A program made the position numbers and the translations under genes. The notes under the pieces were generated by a model, which had not been told where the DNA came from, did no database searches, and was given only the letters and a program-made list of their open reading frames with translations. Source: Flavobacterium gyeonganense (GTDB lineage Bacteria; Bacteroidota; Bacteroidia; Flavobacteriales; Flavobacteriaceae). Taken from it: 64,000 bases of DNA. Every line of letters begins with the position of its first letter. Position 1 is the first letter of the stretch. The DNA is taken from NCBI RefSeq assembly GCF_029625295.1, contig NZ_CP121112.1, positions 2,790,001 through 2,854,000 of the forward strand. Reading direction: 5' to 3'. Below, piece after piece: positions 16,232-25,949 of this stretch.

Positions 16232-17566
16232 ATGAAAAAGGTGGGTAACCATAATTCGATCTCAAGAAAATTGATGCTTAGCTTGTCGCTATCGCTGATT
16301 TTCTCCCTAACTTCATTTGCTCAAGATCCTGCTGCAGCTCCTGCGGCGACTGAAGCTGCTGCTGCTCCGGCTGCGGCATCTGGAGGTGATCCGGTAAAAG
16401 GGAAAGAACTTTTTAATGCAAATTGCGCTGCATGTCACAAATTAGATGCTAAATCAACTGGTCCTGCTTTACGTGGGGTTGCTGCTAAGCATGATATGGC
16501 TTGGATTTACAAGTGGGTGCATAACAGTTCTGACATGATTAAGTCAGGTGATCCTGTTGCAGTTAAACTTTTTGAAGAGAATAATAAGTCGGTAATGACT
16601 TCTTTTCCTCAATTGTCTGAAGGAGATATTGATAATATTATCGCATATACTTCTGAGCCTAAAGCGGAACCTGCTCCGGGACCTAATGGACAATTGCCAA
16701 CTGGAAATGTTCAGGCTGATAATGGGATTTCAAATAACATTATTTTAGGAGCTCTTGCTCTTGTGATGGCTATTTTAGTTGTGATGTTGTTTATGGTGAA
16801 CAAGGTTTTAACTAAAGTTGCAAATAAAAATGGTATTGAGGTTGCTCCTAAAGAAGCAAGGCTTCCAATCTGGAAAGCTTTCGCTAGAAACCAATTCCTG
16901 GTTTTAGTAACTGCAATTTTCTTGCTTTTGGCTAGTGGTTATTTTGTTTATGGTTACTTAATGCAGGTAGGTGTAGATCAGAATTATGAGCCAATTCAGC
17001 CAATTCATTACTCTCATAAAATTCACGCTGGCGATAACGAGATTAATTGTAAATATTGTCACTCTGCTGCTCGTGTAAGTAAAAATGCTGGTATTCCTTC
17101 GTTAAATGTTTGTATGAACTGCCATAAAAATATTTCTGAGGTTGCTGAAACAACGGCTACTGCTGAGTACAGCAAAGCATTCTACGATGCTCAGATTCAA
17201 AAATTATATGATGCTGTTGGTTGGGATAAAACTAAACAGGCTTATACCGGAAAAAAACAGCCTGTTAAATGGGTTCGTATCCATAACTTGCCTGACTTTG
17301 TTTACTTCAATCACTCTCAACACGTTTCTGTTGCAGGTATTGAATGTCAAACTTGTCACGGACCAGTACAGGAATTTGAAATCATGAAGCAATATTCTAA
17401 ATTAACAATGGGATGGTGTGTTGATTGCCATAGAAAAACAGATGTTAAGATGGAGGGTAATGCTTATTATGACAAAATTCATGCTGAGCTTTCTAAAAAA
17501 TACGGTGTAGAGAAATTAACTGCAGCGCAAATGGGAGGTTTAGAGTGTGGTAAATGCCACTATTAA
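16232..17566 (+). CDS. actA: Alternative complex III subunit ActA, hexaheme form
   Basis: ActA is the multiheme cytochrome c of alternative complex III (ACIII), which oxidises quinol in place of the bc1 complex. This 444-residue protein has a signal peptide (to SFAQ), an Ala-rich linker, then a class I cytochrome c domain with CAACH at 65-69. A transmembrane segment follows at about 169-191 and another near 222-245. The C-terminal pentaheme domain has CKYCH (273), CMNCH (294), CQTCH (372), CVDCH (396) and CGKCH (439). That makes six CxxCH sites, against five in the classic pentaheme ActA: the N-terminal monoheme domain is an added module. First gene of a long operon. Confidence 0.93.
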   Translation: MKKVGNHNSISRKLMLSLSLSLIFSLTSFAQDPAAAPAATEAAAAPAAASGGDPVKGKELFNANCAACHKLDAKSTGPALRGVAAKHDMAWIYKWVHNSSDMIKSGDPVAVKLFEENNKSVMTSFPQLSEGDIDNIIAYTSEPKAEPAPGPNGQLPTGNVQADNGISNNIILGALALVMAILVVMLFMVNKVLTKVANKNGIEVAPKEARLPIWKAFARNQFLVLVTAIFLLLASGYFVYGYLMQVGVDQNYEPIQPIHYSHKIHAGDNEINCKYCHSAARVSKNAGIPSLNVCMNCHKNISEVAETTATAEYSKAFYDAQIQKLYDAVGWDKTKQAYTGKKQPVKWVRIHNLPDFVYFNHSQHVSVAGIECQTCHGPVQEFEIMKQYSKLTMGWCVDCHRKTDVKMEGNAYYDKIHAELSKKYGVEKLTAAQMGGLECGKCHY

Positions 17567-17598
17567 TCGATTTATTAAGATTTTAATATATATATACA

Positions 17599-20500
17599 AT
17601 GTCATCAAACAAAAAATACTGGAAAAGTGTTGAGGAGCTAGAAAATAGCTCTATTGTTGAGGCGCTTAGAAATAACGAGTTTGTTGAAGAGATTCCTACT
17701 GATGAGTTTTTGGGTAACGCTGATGCTTTATCTACATCTGGAACTTCACGTCGTGACTTTTTAAAGTACGTAGGGTTTAGTACTGCAGCTGTTACATTAG
17801 CTGCCTGCGAAGGTCCTGTTCACAAGTCTATCCCTTATGTATTACAACCGGAACAAATCATTCCTGGTGTTGCAGATTATTATGCGACTACCGTTTTTGA
17901 TGGTTTTGATTTTGCTAATCTTTTGGTTAAAACTCGTGAGGGTCGTCCAATTAAAATTGAAAACAATACAATTGCTGGTGCTAAATTTGCAGCTAACGCA
18001 AGAATTCATGCTTCTATTTTAGGATTATATGATAGTACGCGTTTAAAGGAGCCTAAAGTAGATGGTAAAGATTCTACCTGGTCAGCTGTTGATTTAAAAA
18101 TTAAATCAAGTTTGGCAGATGCAAAAGCAAAAGGTGGTCAAGTAGTATTATTAACGAATACTTTAGCTAGTCCATCTACAGAAAAATTAATTGCTGAGTT
18201 TATTGCAAAAAATCCAACCGCTAAGCACGTTGTGTATGATGCAGTTTCTTCATCTGAGGCTTTAGATGCTTTTGAATCTGTTTATGGTCAAAGAGCTTTA
18301 GTTGATTATGATTTTTCAAAAGCTTCTTTAATCGTTTCTGTTGGTGCTGATTTTTTAGGAGACTGGCAAGGTGGAGGATATGATGCTGGATATGCACAAG
18401 GACGTATTCCTCAAAACGGAAAAATGTCTCGTCACTTTCAGTTTGAATCAAACATGACATTATCTGGAGCTGCTGCTGATAAGCGTGTTCCAATGACTGT
18501 AGCTGCTCAAAAGCAAGCTTTAGTTCAAATTTATAATATTGTTGTAGGTGCTTCTATTCCTGTGGCTTTAGAAGAAAACTTTAAAACTGAAGTAGTAAAA
18601 GCTGCACAACAGCTTAAAGCTGCTGGGTCAAAAGGAGTTTTAGTATCTGGAATTGAAGATAAAAATGCTCAATTATTAGTTTTAGCTATCAATCAAGTAT
18701 TGGCTAGTGAAGCTTTTAATACTGCTGGAGCTAGACAAATTAGAAAAGGTTCTAATGTTGCAGTTGCACAGTTGATTAAAGATTTGAATGCTGGAAGTGT
18801 TCATACTTTAATTATGAGTGGAGTTAATCCTGTTTACACTTTAGCTGATTCAGCTTCTTTTGTATCTGGATTGAAAAAAGTTAAAACGTCTGTTGCTTTT
18901 TCATTAAAAGAAGATGAAACTGCATCAATTGTTTCAATTGCTGCACCAGCTCCTCACTACTTAGAATCTTGGGGTGATCTTGAGCTAACAAGCGGAACAT
19001 ATAGCTTAACGCAGCCAACAATTCGCCCAATCTTTAATACAAAACAATTTCAAGATGTTTTATTGTCAGTTAATGGTACAGCTGGTACTTTTTATGACTA
19101 CTTAAAAACAAATTCTGGAGCTTACACTGCAGGAGCTTCTTGGAATAAAGTATTGCATGATGGTGTAGCTGTTCTTGGAGCTTCAGCTTTGACTGGAGGT
19201 GCTATTGATGCTGCTACTGCTGCAAATGCTGTTGCAAGATCTAAATCTGCTGGTGATTTTGAATTAGTATTATACACTAAAACAGGATTAGGAGATGGAC
19301 AACACGCTAATAACCCATGGTTACAAGAGTTCCCAGATCCAATTACGAGAGTTTCTTGGGATAACTATGTTACAGTATCTAATGCAGATGCTAAAAAACT
19401 TGGCTTATCAAACGAAATTGTTGCAAACGGAGGTTTAAATGGTAGTTATGCTACTATTACTGTTGATGGCGTTAAATTGGAAAATGTTCCAGTTATCGTT
19501 CAACCAGGTCAAGCAGTTGGTACTTTAGGTCTAGCTCTTGGATACGGACGTAAAGCAGCTCTAAAAGAAGAAATGCAAGTAGGTTTAAATGCTTACGCTT
19601 TATATAAAGGTTTCAATAATGTTCAATCAGTATCTATTGCTAAAGCTGGTGGTGTTCATGAGTTCGCTTGTGTTCAAGGTCAGAAAACTTTAATGGGTAG
19701 AGGAGATATTATTAAAGAAACTACTTTAGAAATATTTAATACTAAAGATGCTGAACATTGGAATGAAAAACCAATGGTATCTTTAGATCACCAAGAAGTT
19801 GAGGCTACTACTGTAGATCTTTGGGAATCATTCGATCGTACAACAGGGCACCACTTCAACCTTTCAATTGACTTAAATGCTTGTACTGGATGTGGAGCTT
19901 GTGTTATCGCTTGTCACGCAGAAAACAACGTTCCAGTTGTAGGTAAAGCAGAGGTAAGAAGAAGCCGTGATATGCACTGGTTACGTATCGATAGATATTA
20001 TTCTTCTGAAAGCACTTTTGAAGGTGATAACGAAAGAAAAGAAGGAATTGCTGGTTTATCTAGTTCATTATCTACATTTAATGAAATGGAAAAAGCAGGA
20101 GATAATCCTCAAGTTGCATTCCAGCCTGTAATGTGTCAACACTGTAACCACGCACCTTGTGAAACAGTTTGTCCAGTTGCTGCAACTTCTCACGGTCGTG
20201 AAGGTCAAAACCATATGGCTTACAACAGATGTGTTGGTACTCGTTACTGTGCTAACAACTGTCCATATAAAGTACGTCGTTTTAACTGGTTCTTATACAA
20301 CAAAAACAGCGAGTTCGATTATCATATGAACGATGATTTAGGCCGTATGGTATTAAATCCTGACGTTAACGTACGTTCTCGTGGTGTTATGGAGAAATGT
20401 TCTATGTGTATCCAAATGACACAAGCTACTAAATTAAAAGCTAAAAACGAAGGCCGTCCAGTTAGAGATGGTGAATTCCAAACAGCTTGTTCTAGTGCTT

Positions 20501-20649
20501 GTTCTTCAGGAGCGATGATATTTGGTGATGTAAATGATAAAGAAAGTAAAGTTGCTAAATTAGCTGCTGACGAAAGATCATACCACTTATTAGAGCATGT
20601 AGGTACAAAGCCTAATGTGGTTTACCATGTTAAAGTTAGAAATACTTAG
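17599..20649 (+). CDS. actB: Alternative complex III subunit ActB (molybdopterin-type/FeS fusion)
   Basis: A 1,016-residue fusion of a molybdopterin-oxidoreductase-like domain with a ferredoxin-like domain. It begins with a Tat-type motif SRRDFLK (residues 50-56) and a lipobox-like LAAC ending at C70, implying folded export and lipid anchoring to the periplasmic face. Residues from about 80 to 740 resemble the molybdoenzyme fold, which in ACIII has lost its cofactor. From C762 come four cysteine clusters: CTGCGACVIAC, CQHCNHAPCETVC, CVGTRYCANNC and CSMC…CSSAC. These suit three to four iron-sulfur clusters. It is sandwiched between actA and actC with spacing of about 30 bases, as expected for an ACIII operon. 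Confidence 0.95.
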   Translation: MSSNKKYWKSVEELENSSIVEALRNNEFVEEIPTDEFLGNADALSTSGTSRRDFLKYVGFSTAAVTLAACEGPVHKSIPYVLQPEQIIPGVADYYATTVFDGFDFANLLVKTREGRPIKIENNTIAGAKFAANARIHASILGLYDSTRLKEPKVDGKDSTWSAVDLKIKSSLADAKAKGGQVVLLTNTLASPSTEKLIAEFIAKNPTAKHVVYDAVSSSEALDAFESVYGQRALVDYDFSKASLIVSVGADFLGDWQGGGYDAGYAQGRIPQNGKMSRHFQFESNMTLSGAAADKRVPMTVAAQKQALVQIYNIVVGASIPVALEENFKTEVVKAAQQLKAAGSKGVLVSGIEDKNAQLLVLAINQVLASEAFNTAGARQIRKGSNVAVAQLIKDLNAGSVHTLIMSGVNPVYTLADSASFVSGLKKVKTSVAFSLKEDETASIVSIAAPAPHYLESWGDLELTSGTYSLTQPTIRPIFNTKQFQDVLLSVNGTAGTFYDYLKTNSGAYTAGASWNKVLHDGVAVLGASALTGGAIDAATAANAVARSKSAGDFELVLYTKTGLGDGQHANNPWLQEFPDPITRVSWDNYVTVSNADAKKLGLSNEIVANGGLNGSYATITVDGVKLENVPVIVQPGQAVGTLGLALGYGRKAALKEEMQVGLNAYALYKGFNNVQSVSIAKAGGVHEFACVQGQKTLMGRGDIIKETTLEIFNTKDAEHWNEKPMVSLDHQEVEATTVDLWESFDRTTGHHFNLSIDLNACTGCGACVIACHAENNVPVVGKAEVRRSRDMHWLRIDRYYSSESTFEGDNERKEGIAGLSSSLSTFNEMEKAGDNPQVAFQPVMCQHCNHAPCETVCPVAATSHGREGQNHMAYNRCVGTRYCANNCPYKVRRFNWFLYNKNSEFDYHMNDDLGRMVLNPDVNVRSRGVMEKCSMCIQMTQATKLKAKNEGRPVRDGEFQTACSSACSSGAMIFGDVNDKESKVAKLAADERSYHLLEHVGTKPNVVYHVKVRNT

Positions 20650-20683
20650 TAAAATTATTAATTAAGAAACAATATAAAGGATT

Positions 20684-22087
20684 ATGTCGTCTCACTACGA
20701 AGCACCCATTAGAAAACCTTTAGTTATTGGTGATAAATCTTATCACGATGTAACTGTAGATGTAGCTGCACCTGTTGAGGGGCCTGCAAACAAGCAATGG
20801 TGGATTGTATTTTCAATCGCATTAATAGCCTTCCTTTGGGGGTTAGGTTGTATAATTTACACCGTATCTACCGGTATCGGAACATGGGGATTAAATAAAA
20901 CAGTTGGCTGGGCTTGGGATATTACTAACTTCGTTTGGTGGGTTGGTATTGGTCACGCTGGAACATTAATTTCTGCGGTATTATTACTTTTCCGTCAACG
21001 TTGGAGAATGGCCATCAACCGTTCTGCTGAAGCTATGACTATTTTCTCTGTAGTACAAGCGGGTCTATTCCCAATTATTCACATGGGACGTCCTTGGTTA
21101 GCATACTGGGTATTACCTATTCCAAATCAATTTGGATCACTATGGGTTAACTTTAACTCACCATTACTTTGGGATGTATTTGCAATTTCAACGTATCTTT
21201 CAGTATCATTAGTTTTCTGGTGGACTGGCTTGTTGCCTGACTTTGCAATGCTTCGTGATAGAGCTATTACTCCATTTAACAAAAGAGTTTATTCTATCTT
21301 AAGTTTTGGATGGAGCGGTAGAGCAAAAGACTGGCAGCGTTTTGAAGAAGTATCTTTAGTATTAGCTGGTTTAGCTACTCCTCTTGTGCTTTCTGTACAC
21401 ACGATTGTATCTATGGACTTTGCTACTTCTGTAATTCCGGGATGGCATACAACAATTTTCCCTCCGTACTTCGTTGCTGGAGCAGTTTTCTCTGGATTTG
21501 CAATGGTAAATACATTGTTGATTGTTATGAGAAAAGTTTCTAATCTTGAAGCGTACATTACATTGCAGCATATTGAATTAATGAACATTATTATCATGAT
21601 CACTGGTTCTATTGTAGGTGTAGCTTATATCACTGAGTTATTTGTAGCTTGGTATTCAGGTGTAGAATATGAGCAATATGCATTCTTAAACAGAGCAACC
21701 GGACCTTACTGGTGGGCATATTGGGCAATGATGACTTGTAATGTTTTTTCTCCTCAGTTTATGTGGTTCAAAAAACTAAGAACAAGTATTATGTTTTCAT
21801 TTGTTATTTCGATTGTTGTAAACATCGGAATGTGGTTTGAAAGATTTGTAATTATTGTTACTTCTTTACATAGAGATTACCTTCCATCTTCCTGGACAAT
21901 GTTCTCACCAACATTTGTTGATATTGGAATTTTCATTGGAACAATTGGTTTCTTCTTTGTATTGTTTTTATTATACTCAAGAACATTCCCTGTAATTGCT
22001 CAGGCAGAGGTAAAAACAATTTTGAAAGGAACAGGAGATAATTACATTAGAGAAAGAGCAAATAGTAAAGATTCACATCATGAGTAA
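20684..22087 (+). CDS. actC: Alternative complex III subunit ActC (NrfD-like)
   Basis: A 467-residue polytopic membrane protein of the NrfD/PsrC family with about ten hydrophobic helices. This is the quinol-binding membrane subunit of ACIII. Typical segments are TNFVWWVGIGHAGTLISAVLLL, which holds a conserved His in the quinol region, and later STYLSVSLVFWWTGLLPDFA and SVHTIVSMDFATSVIPGWH. The N-terminus is a soluble stretch of about 35 residues. The stop overlaps the actD start by 8 bases, so the two are translationally coupled. Confidence 0.95.
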   Translation: MSSHYEAPIRKPLVIGDKSYHDVTVDVAAPVEGPANKQWWIVFSIALIAFLWGLGCIIYTVSTGIGTWGLNKTVGWAWDITNFVWWVGIGHAGTLISAVLLLFRQRWRMAINRSAEAMTIFSVVQAGLFPIIHMGRPWLAYWVLPIPNQFGSLWVNFNSPLLWDVFAISTYLSVSLVFWWTGLLPDFAMLRDRAITPFNKRVYSILSFGWSGRAKDWQRFEEVSLVLAGLATPLVLSVHTIVSMDFATSVIPGWHTTIFPPYFVAGAVFSGFAMVNTLLIVMRKVSNLEAYITLQHIELMNIIIMITGSIVGVAYITELFVAWYSGVEYEQYAFLNRATGPYWWAYWAMMTCNVFSPQFMWFKKLRTSIMFSFVISIVVNIGMWFERFVIIVTSLHRDYLPSSWTMFSPTFVDIGIFIGTIGFFFVLFLLYSRTFPVIAQAEVKTILKGTGDNYIRERANSKDSHHE

Positions 22088-22604
22088 TAAAGTAATATAC
22101 GCCATTTATAATGACGATGATATTTTGATGGAAGCAGTAAAGAAAACAAGAGCTGCGCACCATCATATTGAAGAGGTTTTTACTCCATTTCCAGTTCATG
22201 GATTGGATAAAGCTATGGGGTTAGCACCAACAAGATTAGCAATTTGTGCGTTCCTTTATGGATGTGTTGGAATTTCTGTTGCTACAACAATGATGAGTTA
22301 TATCATGATTCATGACTGGCCACAAGATATAGGTGGTAAACCAAGTTTTAGTTTCATACAAAATATGCCATCTTTTGTGCCAATTATGTTTGAAATGACT
22401 GTATTTTTTGCAGCTCACTTAATGGTTATTACTTTTTACATGAGAAGTAGATTATGGCCATTTAAACAAGCAGAGAATCCTGATGTAAGAACAACAGATG
22501 ACCATTTCTTAATGGAAGTGGCTGTAAACGATAATGAAGCTGAATTAGTTTCTTTCTTTGAAGGTACAGGAGCTGTTGAAGTTAAAGTAATTGAAAAGAA
22601 TTAA
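22080..22604 (+). CDS. actD: Alternative complex III subunit ActD (DUF3341)
   Basis: A 174-residue DUF3341 protein. Its N-terminal ferredoxin-like stretch (YAIYNDDDILMEAVKKTR…IEEVFTPFPVHGLDKAMG) and two transmembrane helices (about residues 58-80 and 100-122) are typical of ActD. It has no recognised cofactor; it is thought to stabilise the membrane part of ACIII. It overlaps actC by 8 bases and precedes actE by 8. Confidence 0.92.
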   Translation: MSNKVIYAIYNDDDILMEAVKKTRAAHHHIEEVFTPFPVHGLDKAMGLAPTRLAICAFLYGCVGISVATTMMSYIMIHDWPQDIGGKPSFSFIQNMPSFVPIMFEMTVFFAAHLMVITFYMRSRLWPFKQAENPDVRTTDDHFLMEVAVNDNEAELVSFFEGTGAVEVKVIEKN

Positions 22605-22612
22605 TTGTAGCT

Positions 22613-23158
22613 ATGAAAAGGATATATAAAATAACACTTTTAGTTGGTATAACTATTTTAGTTTCATCTTGCCACAATAATTCGGCACCAAACTATCAGT
22701 ATTTCCCAAATATGTATGAGTCTGTAGCATATGAAACTTATGGAGAGTCAAAAGTATTTAAGGGTGGAAAAGAAGGACAGCTTCCTGTAGAAGGAACTAT
22801 TAACAGAGGTTTTGAACCTTATGAGTACGAAAATTCAACGGCGGGGTATGAATTGGCTAAAGCCAATTTAAGATCACCTTTGACTGAGGAAGAAAAAAGC
22901 TCTGAAAAAGGAAAACAGCTTTTCGAGATTTATTGTATCAGCTGCCATGGTGCAACTGGAAATGGAAAAGGTAAATTGGTTGAAAGGGAAAAATTTCTTG
23001 GGGTACCTAGCTATAAAGACAGGGAAATTACTGAGGGTAGTATTTTTCACGTAGAAACTTATGGTTTAAATGCAATGGGTTCACATGCAAATCAATTAAG
23101 TGCCCATGAACGTTGGTTAGTTGCTGACTATGTTCTAAAACTAAAAAGCCAATTATAA
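22613..23158 (+). CDS. actE: Alternative complex III subunit ActE, monoheme lipoprotein cytochrome c
   Basis: A 181-residue lipoprotein with the lipobox VSSC (C20) and a class I cytochrome c domain. The heme motif CISCH lies at 108-112, preceded by GKQLFEIYC, and the downstream Met ligand candidate is in NAMGSHANQL. ActE holds the single heme that passes electrons on from ActA toward the terminal oxidase or a soluble carrier. It fits the conserved order after actD and is followed directly by actF. Confidence 0.93.
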   Translation: MKRIYKITLLVGITILVSSCHNNSAPNYQYFPNMYESVAYETYGESKVFKGGKEGQLPVEGTINRGFEPYEYENSTAGYELAKANLRSPLTEEEKSSEKGKQLFEIYCISCHGATGNGKGKLVEREKFLGVPSYKDREITEGSIFHVETYGLNAMGSHANQLSAHERWLVADYVLKLKSQL

Positions 23159-23185
23159 TTGTTGAACAAACTGATCGTAATAGAT

Positions 23186-24709
23186 ATGTACACATTTTCA
23201 AGTAAATTAAAAACTTTTTCTATCATTCTAATGGCCGTTGGTATATTAGGGATTGGATATGGTTTTTTAAACGCTCCTAAAAATATTGAAGAGGTAGAAA
23301 CTCTTCTTAAAAAAGAAGCAGCAGAGCACGGTGGTGGACATCATGAAGCCGCTCAAGCACATCATGAAGAAAAAACTGAAGCTACTCATGAAGAAAAAAC
23401 ACAAGAAGTTGCTCACCATGTAGAGGCTGAAGAAACACATGCACAGGTTGCTGTAAATAAAGATTCTATTGTTGCAAATGCAGATACAGTTCACGAAGCA
23501 AAAACTGAAGTAGTTCACGAAACTGCGGTTGCTAATCATGAAGTAAAAGCAGAAAAGCACGAAGAAGTTTCTCATGAACAAGATCATAAAGCGCATGCTG
23601 AACATGTTTTACACCAATTACAAAACAAACCTTGGTCAGCTTTGTATGTTGCTTGTATTTTCTTCTTATTGCTTACTATGGGAGTTTTAGCATTTTATGC
23701 TATTCAACAAGTAGCTCAGGCTGGTTGGTCTCCTGTTTTATTTAGAGTTATGCAGGGTATCACAGCTTATTTACCGGCTGGTTCTGTTATTTTCTTTATT
23801 ATTTTGGTTTTATGTGGATTTCACTTTAATCATATATTTGTTTGGTTAGGTGAAGGTGTTACTGATCCTAAAAGCCCAAATTATGACGCTATTATTGCTG
23901 GAAAATCTGGTTATTTAAATTTTCCTTTTTGGATCATCAGAGCATTTATCTTTTTGTTAGGCTGGAACTTATATCGTATTTATTCTAGAAAAAACTGTCT
24001 TGCTCAGGATGAAGCTAATGATGATTTATATTACAAAAAGAATTTTAAGTTATCTGCTGGTTTCTTAGTATTCTTTATAGTTTCTGAGTCTATTATGTCT
24101 TGGGACTGGATAATGTCTTTTGATCCTCATTGGTTTAGTACATTATTTGGATGGTATGTATTTGCTTCTTTCTTTGTAAGCGGTATTACTACTATTGCAT
24201 TAGTTACAGTCTATTTAAAATCTAAAGGATATTTAGAGTATGTAAATACAAGCCATATTCATGATTTAGCTAAATTTATGTTTGGTATTAGTGTATTCTG
24301 GACGTATTTATGGTTCTCTCAATTTATGTTGATTTGGTACGCAAATATTCCTGAAGAGGTAACTTATTTCGTAACAAGAATTCAATTATATAACCTGCCT
24401 TTCTTTGGTGCTGTAGTTATGAATTTTGTTTTCCCATTATTGATATTAATCAATACAGATTTCAAACGTCTTAACTGGGTTATTGTAATGGCTGGAATTG
24501 TCATCTTGTTAGGACATTATGTTGACTTCTTTAATATGATTATGCCTGGAACCGTTGGTGACAGATGGTTTATTGGAGTTTCTGAAATTGCATCTATTCT
24601 TTTCTTCTTAGGTTTATTTATTTTCGTAGTGTTTACTGCTTTGAGTAAATCTCCTCTGTTAGCAAAAAGAAATCCTTTCATAGAAGAAAGTAAACATTTT
24701 CATTATTAA
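23186..24709 (+). CDS. actF: Alternative complex III subunit ActF (NrfD-like)
   Basis: The second NrfD-like membrane subunit of ACIII, 507 residues from the ATG at 23186 (MYTFSSKLKTFS). A TTG at 23159 could add nine residues but is less likely. After a first transmembrane helix (about residues 8-28) there is a remarkable periplasmic or cytoplasmic loop, about residues 40-145, packed with His, Glu, Ala and Thr (HGGGHHEAAQAHHEEK…). The remaining helices then follow, from LHQLQNKPWSALYVACIFFL. The His-rich loop is not required for the fold and looks like a lineage-specific insertion with potential metal-binding ability. Last act gene; coxB follows after 19 bases. Confidence 0.93.
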   Translation: MYTFSSKLKTFSIILMAVGILGIGYGFLNAPKNIEEVETLLKKEAAEHGGGHHEAAQAHHEEKTEATHEEKTQEVAHHVEAEETHAQVAVNKDSIVANADTVHEAKTEVVHETAVANHEVKAEKHEEVSHEQDHKAHAEHVLHQLQNKPWSALYVACIFFLLLTMGVLAFYAIQQVAQAGWSPVLFRVMQGITAYLPAGSVIFFIILVLCGFHFNHIFVWLGEGVTDPKSPNYDAIIAGKSGYLNFPFWIIRAFIFLLGWNLYRIYSRKNCLAQDEANDDLYYKKNFKLSAGFLVFFIVSESIMSWDWIMSFDPHWFSTLFGWYVFASFFVSGITTIALVTVYLKSKGYLEYVNTSHIHDLAKFMFGISVFWTYLWFSQFMLIWYANIPEEVTYFVTRIQLYNLPFFGAVVMNFVFPLLILINTDFKRLNWVIVMAGIVILLGHYVDFFNMIMPGTVGDRWFIGVSEIASILFFLGLFIFVVFTALSKSPLLAKRNPFIEESKHFHY

Positions 24710-24728
24710 TATTTAAAGAAGTAAACAG

Positions 24729-25919
24729 ATGACAAGTTTGTTGGTAATTATAGTTTTAGTTTTATTAGCAGTTGCATTATGGCAATTGACCAAGATTTTC
24801 GATCTTACTCAGGTTGGGGCTTCTTCGGACGATTCTCAGGTAGCGTCTGATAATGATAACAATGTTCAGGGATATATCATGTTTGGCTTTTTGGCTTTCA
24901 TTTATATCTTCACAATTTACGGTCTAGTAAAATGGGGTAATTTGGCACTTCATACACCTGCTTCTGAGCATGGTCTTTTGGTAGATAATTTAATGAATAT
25001 TACTTGGGTATTAATTTTTACTGTTCAGGTTATTACTCAGGGTTTATTATATTGGTTTTCTTTTAAATATAAAGGCAATAAAGATAAAAAAGCTTTGTTT
25101 TTTGCTGATAGTAATAAATTGGAAGCAATTTGGAGTATAATTCCTTCTGTTGTTTTAGCAATCTTAATACTTTACGGATTGTATGCATGGAATAACATCA
25201 TGTTTGTTGACAAAGACGAAGATGTAGTAGAAATTGAATTATATGCTCAGCAATTTAAATGGACTGCCAGATATGCAGGGCAGGATAATGTTTTAGGTAA
25301 GGCAAATGTTCGTTTAATTGAAGGTATCAATACTTTGGGTGTTGATATGTCTGATCCTAATGCTCAGGATGATATTGTAGTAACTGAATTACATATTCCA
25401 AAAGGGAAAAAAGTTCATTTTAAAATGCGTTCTCAGGATGTTTTACACTCTGCTTATTTTCCTCACTTTAGAGCCCAAATGAACTGTGTTCCGGGTATGG
25501 TTACTGAATTTGCTTTTATTCCAACTTATACTACTGCTGAATATAGAGAGCTGCCTTTTATGATTGAGAAAGTAGCTCATATCAATAAACTTAGAAATGA
25601 AAAAAGTGCTGAATTAATTGCAAAAGGAGGTACAGCTTTAGACCCATATACATTTGATTACTTATTGTTATGTAATAAAATTTGTGGAGCTTCCCACTAC
25701 AATATGCAAATGAAAGTTGTTGTGGATTCTCCTGAAGATTATAAAAAATGGTTAAGTGAAAAAACAACTTTAGCTCAGGATATTAAAGCTGCAGCCGCGG
25801 CTGAAAAACCAGCTGAAGGAGCTGAACCTACTACAGATACGACTACAAAGGTAAAAGATACTGTAAAGGCAGTTATTGATACTGTTAAAGCAGCTGTAGC
25901 AAAAGTTGCGGTTAAATAA
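24729..25919 (+). CDS. coxB: Cytochrome c oxidase subunit II
   Basis: The copper-A subunit that receives electrons from cytochrome c. At 396 residues it is longer than usual. The N-terminus has an extra pair of transmembrane helices (about residues 1-20 and 47-67) before the standard two-helix hairpin (about 88-110 and 134-156). The periplasmic cupredoxin domain has the first CuA ligand H240 in DVLHSAYF, and the CuA loop C315-NKI-C319-GAS-H323-YN-M326. The loop residue normally Glu is Lys here (CNKIC instead of CSELC). The C-terminal 50 residues are Ala/Lys/Thr-rich. Co-transcribed with the act genes and coxA. Confidence 0.95.
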   Translation: MTSLLVIIVLVLLAVALWQLTKIFDLTQVGASSDDSQVASDNDNNVQGYIMFGFLAFIYIFTIYGLVKWGNLALHTPASEHGLLVDNLMNITWVLIFTVQVITQGLLYWFSFKYKGNKDKKALFFADSNKLEAIWSIIPSVVLAILILYGLYAWNNIMFVDKDEDVVEIELYAQQFKWTARYAGQDNVLGKANVRLIEGINTLGVDMSDPNAQDDIVVTELHIPKGKKVHFKMRSQDVLHSAYFPHFRAQMNCVPGMVTEFAFIPTYTTAEYRELPFMIEKVAHINKLRNEKSAELIAKGGTALDPYTFDYLLLCNKICGASHYNMQMKVVVDSPEDYKKWLSEKTTLAQDIKAAAAAEKPAEGAEPTTDTTTKVKDTVKAVIDTVKAAVAKVAVK

Positions 25920-25949
25920 TATTATTAAGAAAATTTAAAGTACAATTAT

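Noticed and set aside
23267..23605. 112-residue minus-strand open frame
   Set aside because: It arises opposite the His-rich repeat of actF and consists of biased Phe/Met/Ser; an antisense artefact.
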